In this document: one piece after another, positions 36,618 to 44,284 of the stretch | Layout of the letters: the number at the start of each line of letters is the position of its first letter | How positions within the stretch are numbered: position 1 is the first letter of the stretch | Source of the DNA: Aciditerrimonas ferrireducens | GTDB lineage: Bacteria > Actinomycetota > Acidimicrobiia > Acidimicrobiales > UBA8190 | Direction: 5' to 3' | Assembly (NCBI RefSeq): GCF_023130475.1 | Contig: NZ_JAKHEX010000009.1 | Coordinates: 33,184 to 97,183, forward strand | DNA length: 64,000 nt | Made by a program: the position numbers and the translations under genes | Notes under the pieces: generated by a model | Database searches by the model: none | What the model was told of the DNA's origin: nothing | Seen by the model: only the letters and a program-made list of their open reading frames with translations

Positions 36618-37295
36618 TCAGGCCCGCCGGATCTGGCGACCCGAGAGCTCGCGTGCCTCGACGCGGACCACGGCGTGGCGCTCGCCGCCGGCCCAGGGCA
36701 CGAGCCCCCGGTGCTCGACGGCGGCCAGGCCCTCGGGGTCCTCCAGGAAAGCGGCTGGGCCGCGGACCAAGACGCTCCAGCCCTCGCCCCGGACCTCGTC
36801 GAGGTGGTCGACCTCGAGGGCCAGGGGCCGGCCGGCCCGCAGGGCCCGGGCGATCGGCCCCTCGGCGGCGGTCCGGAACACCAGGGCGCCGTCGAGGACC
36901 ACGTAGTTCACGGGCAGGGCCGCCGGCCCCTGCTCCTCGTCGAAGACCACCCGACCGACGCCCCGCTCGCCGAGGTGCTGCCGACAGGCCCCCTCGTCGA
37001 GGACGTCCAGGCTGGGCACCCCGCCGGGGTCCGGGCCGGCCCCCGGGGCCCGCTCGGTCCCCCCGCCTCGGAGCCAGGCCACCGACGTGCCGAGGACAGC
37101 CGCCAGACGGGCGCAGGCCGCCGGGCCGGGTCGGGCATGGGCGCTGTGCTCGACGTAGCGCAGGTACGCCGGGGCCATGCCGGCCCGGCGGGCCAGCTCG
37201 TCCACGTCCAGGCCCAGGGCTGCCCGTCGCTGGGCGATGCGCCGCCCGAGGTCCCCGGGATCGTCGGGCGTCGCGGGCCGCTGCTCGTCCACCAC
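36618..37295 (-). CDS. XRE-type HTH fused to a pyridoxamine-phosphate-oxidase-like (FMN-binding) domain
   Basis: The N-terminal 70 residues form an XRE helix-turn-helix (RIAQRRAALGLDVDELARRA, then YLRYVEHS). The C-terminal part is a split-barrel PNPOx-like fold (GRVVFDEEQGPAALPVNYVV, VRGEGWSVLVRGPAAFLEDP) that may bind FMN or F420. It resembles actinobacterial redox- or nitro-stress regulators. The GTG at 37295 is 6 nt after CATGAT on the minus strand. The length is 225. It diverges from the radical SAM gene. Confidence 0.82.
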   Translation of the reverse strand: MVDEQRPATPDDPGDLGRRIAQRRAALGLDVDELARRAGMAPAYLRYVEHSAHARPGPAACARLAAVLGTSVAWLRGGGTERAPGAGPDPGGVPSLDVLDEGACRQHLGERGVGRVVFDEEQGPAALPVNYVVLDGALVFRTAAEGPIARALRAGRPLALEVDHLDEVRGEGWSVLVRGPAAFLEDPEGLAAVEHRGLVPWAGGERHAVVRVEARELSGRQIRRA

Positions 37296-37366
37296 CGGGC
37301 CATCATGCCGGCACCGGGGCCCGCCCGCCATTCGCCCTGGGCGACAGGCGGCGCTCGGCGGGCCGC

Positions 37367-37372
37367 TACGGT
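37367..37372 (+). promoter_or_regulatory. -10 box of the radical SAM gene (leaderless)
   Basis: TACGGT, 6 nt before the GTG at 37379. Confidence 0.55.
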
Positions 37373-37378
37373 GGCGCC

Positions 37379-38815
37379 GTGCGCCTGCTGGTGGTCTCGA
37401 CCTACGAGCTGGGCCACCAGCCCCTCGAAGCCGGCCGGGCCGCCGCTGCGCTCCGGGCGGCCGGCCACGAGGTGGCGGTCGCCGACCTTGCCGTGGCACC
37501 GCTCGAGGACCGCCTGATCGAGTGGGCCGAGGGCCTCTGCGTGACCGTGCCCATGCACACCGGCCTCCGGCTGGCCCGTGCCCTGGCTGCGTCGGTCCGC
37601 CGCCAGCGCCCGGACCTGCCGATCTGCTTCGTCGGGCTCTACGCCGTGGTCCCGACCGAAGGGGTGGCCGGGTTCGCCGGCGAGTACCTGGGTGACCTGC
37701 AGGCCTGGGCCTCCCGGCCGACGGCCGGCCCCCCGCGGGTCAGCCTGCGGACGACGGTGGATCCCCTGCCCGACCGTCGGGACCTGGCTCCCCTCGCCCG
37801 CTACGCCCGGCTCCGGGTCGCTGGCGAGGAACGCCTGGCGGCTGCGGTGGAGGCCAGCCGGGGATGCGCCCACCGGTGCCGGCACTGCCCGGTGCCGGTG
37901 GTCTACCAGGGCCGGACCCGAGTCGTGCCCCCCGAGCAGGTGGTGGCCGACGCAACCCAGGTGGTGGCCGCCGGGGCGACCCATCTGAGCTTCAGCGACC
38001 CGGACTTCTTGAACCGTCCAGCCCATGCCGGGCGGGTCGTGGCCGCCCTCCACGAGGCCTTCCCTGGCCTCACCTTCGACGTGACGGTGAAGATCGAGCA
38101 CGTCCTGCGCTACGAGGACCGCTGGCCGGCGTTCGCTCGGGCCGGCTGCCTGTTCGTGACGACGGCCCTCGAGACGGTCGACGACTGGGTCCTGGCGCGC
38201 CTGGCCAAGGGGCACGACGCGGCGGACGCCGAGGAGGCGGTCGGCGTGCTGCGGCGGGCCGGCATCGAGCCCCGCCCCTCGCTGCTGCCCTTCACCCCCT
38301 GGACCACCCCGGCGAGCCTTCACGCCCTCTTCGACGCCGTGGCCCGCTGGGACCTGGTCGGCAACGTCGACCCGGTCCAGTTCGCCGTTCGGCTGCTCCT
38401 CCCGCCGGGGTCCCTGCTGCTCGAGGACCCCGACGTCCAAGCCGCCCTGGACGGCTACGACGACGAGGCCCTGGGCTGGCGCTGGCGGCACCGCGACCCG
38501 CGCCTCGACGACCTGGCCGAGCGCCTCGGCTCGCTGGCCGAACGGGCCGCCCAGGAGGGATGGGGGCCGGTCGAGGCCGACGACGCCCTGCGGGCCGAGG
38601 CGGCCAGCTCCCTCGGTCTCCCGGCCCTCCGGCGCCGCCCGGCCGTCCAGCCCGGCCTGGCCAGCGCCCTGCCGGCCGACGAGCGACCCCGGCTCACCGA
38701 GGCCTGGTTCTGCTGCGCCGAGCCGACCCGGGGCCAACTGGCACGGGCCCAGACCGGCGGAGGGAACGACATCGGCGAGCGGCCCGCAGCGGTCGCCCTG
38801 GGGCCCTGCCGGTGA
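37379..38815 (+). CDS. Radical SAM protein with B12-binding-like N-terminus (CCAEP-tail type)
   Basis: Radical SAM enzyme whose cluster motif is SRGCAHRCRHCPV (C-x3-C-x2-C) at about residue 160. The N-terminal 110 residues resemble a cobalamin-binding domain (LLVVSTYELGHQPLEAG, GLYAVVPTEG) without a clear His ligand. Near the C-terminus the motif FCCAEPTRGQ marks the CUAEP/CCAEP-tail radical SAM group; the codons here are TGC TGC, so it is Cys-Cys and not selenocysteine. The length is 478. The stop overlaps the start of the Cys-rich gene by 4 nt. The substrate is unknown. Confidence 0.78.
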   Translation: MRLLVVSTYELGHQPLEAGRAAAALRAAGHEVAVADLAVAPLEDRLIEWAEGLCVTVPMHTGLRLARALAASVRRQRPDLPICFVGLYAVVPTEGVAGFAGEYLGDLQAWASRPTAGPPRVSLRTTVDPLPDRRDLAPLARYARLRVAGEERLAAAVEASRGCAHRCRHCPVPVVYQGRTRVVPPEQVVADATQVVAAGATHLSFSDPDFLNRPAHAGRVVAALHEAFPGLTFDVTVKIEHVLRYEDRWPAFARAGCLFVTTALETVDDWVLARLAKGHDAADAEEAVGVLRRAGIEPRPSLLPFTPWTTPASLHALFDAVARWDLVGNVDPVQFAVRLLLPPGSLLLEDPDVQAALDGYDDEALGWRWRHRDPRLDDLAERLGSLAERAAQEGWGPVEADDALRAEAASSLGLPALRRRPAVQPGLASALPADERPRLTEAWFCCAEPTRGQLARAQTGGGNDIGERPAAVALGPCR

Positions 38816-39588
38816 GCCCGACGACGGTGATCCCGACGACGGGGGGCCCGGGGTCCGGGGGGACCAGCGGGGTCCGGGAGTGGCTGGGGGTGGAGGACCC
38901 TGCCGAGCGGCGCACCTGGCTCTTCGACGTGGCGTTCCTCCTGAGCGGCTGGCACTGCCTGTTCGGCTGCGGCTGCCAGGGGGTGCTGACCGCACCGACC
39001 CCCGAGCGCGGCGAGGGCTGCTGCTCCTACGGGGCGCACTTGAGCGACCGCCACGACGCCGCCCGGGTCGAGGCAGCGGCCGCGGAGATCCCCCCGGCCC
39101 TCTGGCAGCACCACCGTCAGGCCTGGCGCCACGGTCGCCTCCAGGTTCTCCGGCGAGCCCCCGGCGGGGGTTCGATGACCCGGCAGGTGGCCGGGGTCTG
39201 CATCTTCCTCAACCGACCCGGCTTCCCCGGCGGGAGCGGCTGCGCCCTGCACCTCTCCGCGCTGGCCCGGGGTGTCGCCCCGCGGACCACCAAGCCCGAG
39301 GTCTGCTGGCAACTGCCCCTTCGCCGAGAGGACCTCCGCCACGAGGACGGCAGCGTCACAACCCTCATCCGCCGCTGGGAACGCCGGGACTGGGGCGAGG
39401 GCGGCGCAGCGTTCGCCTGGTGGTGCACCGAAGCCCCTGAGGCCCTCGGCGGGCGCACGCCCCTCTACCGGGCCCTGGCCGAGGACCTCCAGGCCATGGT
39501 CGGTCCCGAGATCTACCGCCGCCTGGCCGACGCGCTCGATACACGAATCCGACGCCGGCCCCGACGTCGCTCCCTCAGCGCCACCTGA
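38812..39588 (+). CDS. Cys-rich protein of unknown function, partner of the radical SAM gene
   Basis: 258 residues. The N-terminal third carries FGCGCQGVLTAPTPERGEGC followed by CSYGAH, a cluster of six or so cysteines that could hold zinc or an Fe-S cluster. The rest is alpha/beta without a family I recognise; similar proteins occur in other actinobacteria. The GTG start overlaps the radical SAM stop (GTGA), indicating coupled translation and probably a joint role. The function is not assignable from sequence. Confidence 0.72.
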   Translation: MSPTTVIPTTGGPGSGGTSGVREWLGVEDPAERRTWLFDVAFLLSGWHCLFGCGCQGVLTAPTPERGEGCCSYGAHLSDRHDAARVEAAAAEIPPALWQHHRQAWRHGRLQVLRRAPGGGSMTRQVAGVCIFLNRPGFPGGSGCALHLSALARGVAPRTTKPEVCWQLPLRREDLRHEDGSVTTLIRRWERRDWGEGGAAFAWWCTEAPEALGGRTPLYRALAEDLQAMVGPEIYRRLADALDTRIRRRPRRRSLSAT

Positions 39589-39639
39589 GTCACCGGGCCT
39601 CCTCGGGCACCGGCGCCACCCCAGGCCCCAAGGCGACCA

Positions 39640-39852
39640 TCACTCGGCGAGCGGGTCGTCCTCGTCGAAGCCCGACCGTCCCGAGGAGACCGGGCCGAGC
39701 AGCTCCTCGAGCTGGTCCACCTCGGCCAAGCACCAGGACGCGTGCTCGTCGTCAGGCTCTGCGCCGCACTCCGGGCAACGACGACTCGCGGTGGCGACGG
39801 AACGCTTCAGGCTCCGAGCCTCTTCAAACCGGCGGTGCCGTCCCTTCTTCAC
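39640..39852 (-). CDS. Small zinc-ribbon-like protein
   Basis: 70 residues, starting at a GTG with GGAGGA just upstream. Basic N-terminus (VKKGRHRRFEEARSLKRSV), then CPECGAEPDDEHASWC, a probable metal-binding knuckle, and an acidic end. I do not recognise the family. It lies alone between convergent and divergent neighbours. Confidence 0.6.
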   Translation of the reverse strand: MKKGRHRRFEEARSLKRSVATASRRCPECGAEPDDEHASWCLAEVDQLEELLGPVSSGRSGFDEDDPLAE

Positions 39853-40066
39853 AGCGACTCCTCCATGGGCCAGATCGGGGCCCTGGCTGCGGTACTCCCA
39901 TCCTACTGTCGGCAGTGACCGCCGTGGCCGGCCGCCGCCGAGGCGGCGCCGCTGACCGGGACACCGATGCGTCGGAGACGACCCCCAGGCTAGCGCGAGG
40001 AACGCGCCAGGAGGCGGCGCTGGGCCGAGAAGCCGGCTGGCGGCCCAGGCGGGAAGCGGGGGTCGG

Positions 40067-40072
40067 TAGCAT
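40067..40072 (+). promoter_or_regulatory. -10 box of the 85-residue gene (leaderless)
   Basis: TAGCAT, 6 nt before the GTG at 40079. Confidence 0.5.
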
Positions 40073-40078
40073 CCCCCC

Positions 40079-40336
40079 GTGGCCGAGGAGTTCGACCCCG
40101 CCGCGATGGTGGCCCGGTTCCGGGAACGGGCCCGGGCGGTGCGGGAACGGGGCATCCCCCCGATCGAGGGCGCCGAGCGCCGCCGCTTCATCGAACAGGC
40201 CCAGCTGGACTACATGGACTTCGCCATCCTGGGCGACGCCGAGGCCCGCTTGGAGGACGGCGTGCTGGTCCTGCGGGTCGATCTTCGGCCCCCCGAGGCC
40301 CGCGGAGGCACCGCCGGGGAGCAGGGAGCGGGTTAG
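40079..40336 (+). CDS. Small conserved-looking hypothetical protein
   Basis: 85 residues with a charged alpha-helical start (FDPAAMVARFRERARAVRE) and FIEQAQLDYMDFAILGDAEA. No family recognised and no membrane segment. The clear TAGCAT box at leaderless spacing supports expression. Its TAG stop overlaps the TAA stop of the flavin reductase gene on the other strand. Confidence 0.6.
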   Translation: MAEEFDPAAMVARFRERARAVRERGIPPIEGAERRRFIEQAQLDYMDFAILGDAEARLEDGVLVLRVDLRPPEARGGTAGEQGAG

Positions 40337-40890
40337 CCGCCGTAGCGCATGGGGGTCTCCCCGAGGACCAGCACGGTCCCTGGCTCCCCTCCTCGCCCCC
40401 CGCCCGGGGGTCCCTCGGCGGCCATCAGGGTGCCGATGACCAGCACGTGGCTGCCGAGCTCGAGCTGGTGGGCCACCCGGCAGTCCAGCCAGGCGACGGC
40501 GTCGACCAGCACCGGGGCGCCGCTGGGCGCCGTACGAACCGGGACGCCCCGCAGGCTCCCGGTCCCCCCCGGGTCACGGATCGTCTCCTCTGCCGGGACC
40601 GGTCGAGCGAAGCGACGGACCAGGGGCCGGTGCTCGGGCCCAAGGACGCTGACGGTGAAGACCCCCGAGGCGCGCACCAGGGCCAAGGTCCGCGAGCCGG
40701 CCTCGAGCCCGACGGCCACCTGGCGGGGCTCGGTGGCCACCTGGGTGACCCAGCTCGCGGTCATGAGGTTCCACGCGTCCCCGGCGACCGACCCGACCAG
40801 GTAGAGGCCGCTGGTCAACGACCACAGCGCCCGACGGACCGTCCGGTCCCGCTCGGGGTCGTCCCGAAGGGCGTCAGGCAAAGGGGTCAC
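40333..40890 (-). CDS. Flavin reductase-like (FMN-binding split barrel) protein
   Basis: FMN-binding split-barrel protein: ALWSLTSGLYLVGSVAGD, AWNLMTASWVTQVATEPRQV and SGVFTVSVLGPEHRPLVRRF match flavin reductase-like families that supply reduced flavin to oxygenases. The length is 185. No partner oxygenase is nearby. The start overlaps the end of the lipoprotein gene by 17 bp, so it is probably in the operon that begins at 42296. Confidence 0.82.
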   Translation of the reverse strand: MTPLPDALRDDPERDRTVRRALWSLTSGLYLVGSVAGDAWNLMTASWVTQVATEPRQVAVGLEAGSRTLALVRASGVFTVSVLGPEHRPLVRRFARPVPAEETIRDPGGTGSLRGVPVRTAPSGAPVLVDAVAWLDCRVAHQLELGSHVLVIGTLMAAEGPPGGGRGGEPGTVLVLGETPMRYGG

Positions 40891-41401
40891 CGCCAGTGGG
40901 GCCCTCCGAGGGCGGGGCGGGGGTGGTCGAGGGCACCTGGCCGTCCAGTTCGGTCACCTCCTGGAGCGCCTCTTCCATGAGGCCCTCGGCCGAGGTCATG
41001 TCCTTGAGGGCCTGGGTCAGCCGCGGGGGGTACGGCGGGGCGGTGGGCTGCCCGTAGCAGAGGTTGGCGGCCGCCAGCTCCAGCCGGTAGGCGCGCTGGA
41101 GCTGGTCGGTGACCGACGTGACCGGGCTGGGCAGGTGCCCCGCAGCGGTCGACGCGTCGTCCTCGAGGACGCCGCACCAGGCCCGCAGGGCGCCGGGTCC
41201 CTCGTCGAGTCGGACGACCTTCTCGATCTGGCCGCTGTCTTCGAGCAGGGCACCCACCGAGCCCCCGAAGTCGGCGCTCGACACCCAGGTGCGGACCCGG
41301 CCGGCCACGCTCGTCCCCCCACCGCCCCCGCAGCTGGCCGCGCCCAGTGCCAGGCCGATCAGGGCCACCGCACCGGCGACCCGCAGCCGCCGAGCCCTCA
41401 C
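40874..41401 (-). CDS. Putative lipoprotein
   Basis: 175 residues with a basic start, a hydrophobic segment and a lipobox-like LGAASCGGGG at about residue 25, so probably lipid-anchored outside the membrane. The mature part is helical (EDSGQIEKVVRLDEGPGALR, LTQALKDMTSAEGLMEEALQ) with no family recognised. The GTG start overlaps the DUF3151 gene stop (GTGA). Confidence 0.7.
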   Translation of the reverse strand: MRARRLRVAGAVALIGLALGAASCGGGGGTSVAGRVRTWVSSADFGGSVGALLEDSGQIEKVVRLDEGPGALRAWCGVLEDDASTAAGHLPSPVTSVTDQLQRAYRLELAAANLCYGQPTAPPYPPRLTQALKDMTSAEGLMEEALQEVTELDGQVPSTTPAPPSEGPTGGDPFA

Positions 41402-41847
41402 GGCGCGCCTGCCTCCTGGCGGCCCCAGGTCGGGTCGAGCTGGGCCAGGAACTGCCGGCAGCGCTCGGCCTCCTCCTGCTCCCCGATGGCCTCGGCAGCC
41501 CGCGCCAAGCCGGCCAGGGCGGCCAGGAACCCTCGGTTCCCCGGGTGGGCCGCCCGCACCAGGCCGCTCCCCCGCCAGCCCGCCGCCCGGAGCTGGTCCA
41601 GGCCCCGGTGGTAGCCGACCCGGTAGCAGGCGTAGGCGTCGAGGGGATCGGGACTGTGGTCCCCGAGCGCCGCCCAGGCCTCGGACCACCACGGCGCGCG
41701 CCGGACCACCTCGGCGATGGCGTCCCGTCGCTCGTTGGGGTCCCTGGCCAGGGCGCGCGCCAGGGCCTCCTGCAGCCCTGCGGGCGCCTCGGGCAGCTCG
41801 GTCTCCGGCGGCCGGCTGCCGATCTGCAGAGGTTCCTGGGCACTCAT
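41398..41847 (-). CDS. DUF3151-family protein
   Basis: Actinobacterial protein of unknown function: CYRVGYHRGLDQLRAAGWRG, NRGFLAALAGLARAAEAIGE and EAERCRQFLAQLDP are typical of DUF3151. It is helical, TPR-like in character, and 149 residues long. Its start overlaps the end of the upstream proline-rich gene by 4 nt. Confidence 0.8.
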   Translation of the reverse strand: MSAQEPLQIGSRPPETELPEAPAGLQEALARALARDPNERRDAIAEVVRRAPWWSEAWAALGDHSPDPLDAYACYRVGYHRGLDQLRAAGWRGSGLVRAAHPGNRGFLAALAGLARAAEAIGEQEEAERCRQFLAQLDPTWGRQEAGAP

Positions 41848-42296
41848 CGGGGCTGGTCTCGTCGCTTCCCGGCCGGGGAGGGGTCGACAGGGAGCCGGGC
41901 CCGGGCGAGGAGGACCGCAGCGGGGTCGGGCGCATCCGGCGGCGCAATCGACCGCGGGGCGACCCGGCCCGGCGCGACCGGCCTCGGCGCGACCGGGTCC
42001 GGCACCACGACCCCGGCCCGGCGGCTGGCGGCGGCCCGGGGCACGGGGCGGGGCCGGGGGCCCGGGCGCGCCGGCGAGGGACTGGCCGGACCGGTTCGGG
42101 GCGGCGGGGGCGGGAGCACCCGCACCGCCGGGCGCACCTGCCGCGCCGGAGGAGCGGCGGTCCCCGCCCGTGGTGAGGGCGTCCTGGGTCGCGCCGACGA
42201 GGCCGGCGCCCCGGCCGGGGCCGAGCGCCCGAAGAGACCGATCGTGCCGATGGCCAGCACCCCGGCCACGACCGCCAGCGACACGATGACGAACAC
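41844..42296 (-). CDS. Membrane-anchored proline-rich protein
   Basis: 150 residues: one N-terminal membrane helix (VIVSLAVVAGVLAIGTIGLF) and then a Pro/Ala/Arg-rich region with VAPRPVAPGRVAPRS repeats. Probably anchored with the tail outside. The function is unknown. It starts the operon with the DUF3151, lipoprotein and flavin reductase genes; a TACGCT box lies about 80 bp upstream. Confidence 0.55.
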   Translation of the reverse strand: MFVIVSLAVVAGVLAIGTIGLFGRSAPAGAPASSARPRTPSPRAGTAAPPARQVRPAVRVLPPPPPRTGPASPSPARPGPRPRPVPRAAASRRAGVVVPDPVAPRPVAPGRVAPRSIAPPDAPDPAAVLLARARLPVDPSPAGKRRDQPR

Positions 42297-42404
42297 CTCG
42301 GTGACGCCTCTCTCCTCAGGGCCTCTCTGGCCTGGCTCTGGCCTGGCCCTTCCCTGGCTCCTGCGAGCAGCGTAGCGGGCACCCCAGACGAGGGCGCCAG
42401 CCGG

Positions 42405-44189
42405 CTAGGAGCGGACCTCTCCGAGGGACGATGGCGCCGGCCGCCCCGGGGCCGGGCTGCCCTGCTCCTGCTCGTGGTACACGAACTTCCCGCCCCGCAG
42501 CCACGATGCCCCGGCGGCCACCAGACAGGCGATCATGGCGAAGAGGAACGCCTCGTGGAGGCCGTCGTGGAACGGTCGGCTGATCAGCGCGGGGAAGAAC
42601 TGCCGCCCGGTCAGGACGGCGGCCTTGCCTGGCGGTAGGTGGTCCAGCACCGTGGGCCCGAGCAAGTGCGCCATCGGGCTGTAGCCCAAGAACGCGGCGA
42701 AGAGGATCGAGACCGGGGGCAGGTGGGCGATCCGGGTGGCCACGCTCCGGGGGACGCCGTTGGTGACCAGCCCGTGGAAGAGGGCGCCCGGCAGGGCGCT
42801 GGCCAGCCCGGCGATCATGAGGGTGAAGAAGATCCCGATGGAAAGCACCTGGGCGGAGTTCTGGAACGTCGAGTTCATGCCCGACCCGGCCCCCCGGTGC
42901 TGGGGCGGGAGGCTGTTCATGACCCCGGCCCGGTTGGGGGCGGCGAAAGCACCCATGGAGAGGCCGTTCATGAGCAGCAGGAGGGCGAAGAGCGGATAGG
43001 GGAAGTCGACGGGCAGCAGCTCGAGCAGCAGGAAGGAGACGGCCGCCCCGATCATGCCGCCCGAGGCGAAGGGCCGAGAGCCGAAGCGGTCCGACAGGAA
43101 CCCCGAGAGGGGCCCGGCGAGGAGGAAGCCGCCGGTCAGGGGCAGCATGTAGATCCCGGCCCACAGGGGGGTTTGGCTGAAGCTGTAGCCGTGCTGGGGT
43201 AGCCAGATGCCCTGGAGCCAGATGATGAGCATGAACATGAGCCCGCCCCGGCCGATGCCGGCGAGGAGGCTCGAGAGGCTTCCGGCGGTGAAGGCCCGGA
43301 TGCGGAAGAGCGGCAGGCGGAACATGGGGTCCTTTGCCCGCCGCTCGTAGAGGGCGAAGACGACGAGCAGGGCCACCCCGACCCCGAGGGAGGTGTCGAC
43401 CAACGGGCTGGCCCAGCCCATGTCGCTGCCCCCGTAGGGCTGGATGCCATAGGTCAACCCGATCATGACCCCGACGAGGCCCAGAGCGAAGAAGACGTTG
43501 CCGCCCCAGTCGATCCGAGCACTGGCGCGCCGGGGCACCTCGCGCAGACGCAGATAGGCCCAGACCGTGCCGAAGAGCCCGATGGGCACCGAGACCAAGA
43601 AGATGAGCCGCCACTCGATGGGGGCCAGGACCCCGCCGAGGACCAGGCCGATGAAGGAACCCGAGATGCCGGCCACCTGGTTGATGCCGAGCGCCATGCC
43701 CCGCTGGTGTTCGGGGAAGGCGTCGGTGAGGATGGCGGCCGAGTTGGCGATGAGGAAGGCCGCGCCCACCCCCTGGCCGATCCGCATGAGGACCAGCCAG
43801 AGCGCCCCGGCCGGCCCGCTCATCCAGGTGATGGTGAGGAGCAGCGAGAAGAAGGTGTAGACGGCGAAACCCAGGTTGTACATGCGGACCCGGCCGTACA
43901 TGTCGCCCAGCCGCCCCAGGCTGACGACCAGCACCGAGCTGACCACGAGGAAGCTGAGGATCATCCAGAGCAAGTAGAAGGAGTTGCCGGGGACCAAGGG
44001 GTCGATGTGGATGCCCCGGAAGATGTCCGGCAGGGCGATCAGCATGATCGAGGAGTCGATGGTCGCCATGAGGACGCCCAGGGTGGTGTTCGAGAGAGCG
44101 ACCCACTTGTAGCGGTCCCGCTCCGACGGGTCCAAGGCCCGCCGGTCCCGTCCCGACCCGCCGCTCCCCTGGCCTGCCCGTCCGACCAT
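42405..44189 (-). CDS. MFS exporter, DHA2 (14-TM, EmrB/QacA) family
   Basis: Proton-driven multidrug-type exporter. 594 residues with about 14 hydrophobic segments. Family motifs include LGVLMATIDSSIMLIALPDI (motif D1), LGRLGDMYGRVRMYNLGF (motif A) and GINQVAGISGSFIGLVLGG (motif C). I start at the ATG at 44189, with GGAGGGGG upstream; TAACCT (rc of 44242-44247) is a possible -10 box. The substrate cannot be told from sequence. Confidence 0.88.
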   Translation of the reverse strand: MVGRAGQGSGGSGRDRRALDPSERDRYKWVALSNTTLGVLMATIDSSIMLIALPDIFRGIHIDPLVPGNSFYLLWMILSFLVVSSVLVVSLGRLGDMYGRVRMYNLGFAVYTFFSLLLTITWMSGPAGALWLVLMRIGQGVGAAFLIANSAAILTDAFPEHQRGMALGINQVAGISGSFIGLVLGGVLAPIEWRLIFLVSVPIGLFGTVWAYLRLREVPRRASARIDWGGNVFFALGLVGVMIGLTYGIQPYGGSDMGWASPLVDTSLGVGVALLVVFALYERRAKDPMFRLPLFRIRAFTAGSLSSLLAGIGRGGLMFMLIIWLQGIWLPQHGYSFSQTPLWAGIYMLPLTGGFLLAGPLSGFLSDRFGSRPFASGGMIGAAVSFLLLELLPVDFPYPLFALLLLMNGLSMGAFAAPNRAGVMNSLPPQHRGAGSGMNSTFQNSAQVLSIGIFFTLMIAGLASALPGALFHGLVTNGVPRSVATRIAHLPPVSILFAAFLGYSPMAHLLGPTVLDHLPPGKAAVLTGRQFFPALISRPFHDGLHEAFLFAMIACLVAAGASWLRGGKFVYHEQEQGSPAPGRPAPSSLGEVRS

Positions 44190-44284
44190 CGCCACCCCCT
44201 CCGGCGCGGCCCACCGTGCTTCGCACCGGGCCGCTCCAGCGAGGTTAGCGCCGAGCCCCCCGGATCCGGCTCGATCGACCCGGC

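Noticed and set aside
38745..38765. Selenocysteine codon in the radical SAM tail
   Set aside because: The codons at the CCAEP motif are TGC TGC, ordinary cysteine.
39853..40078. tRNA or small RNA gene in one of the largest gaps
   Set aside because: No tRNA arms or strong hairpin-plus-terminator structure could be found; it holds upstream regions of two small genes.
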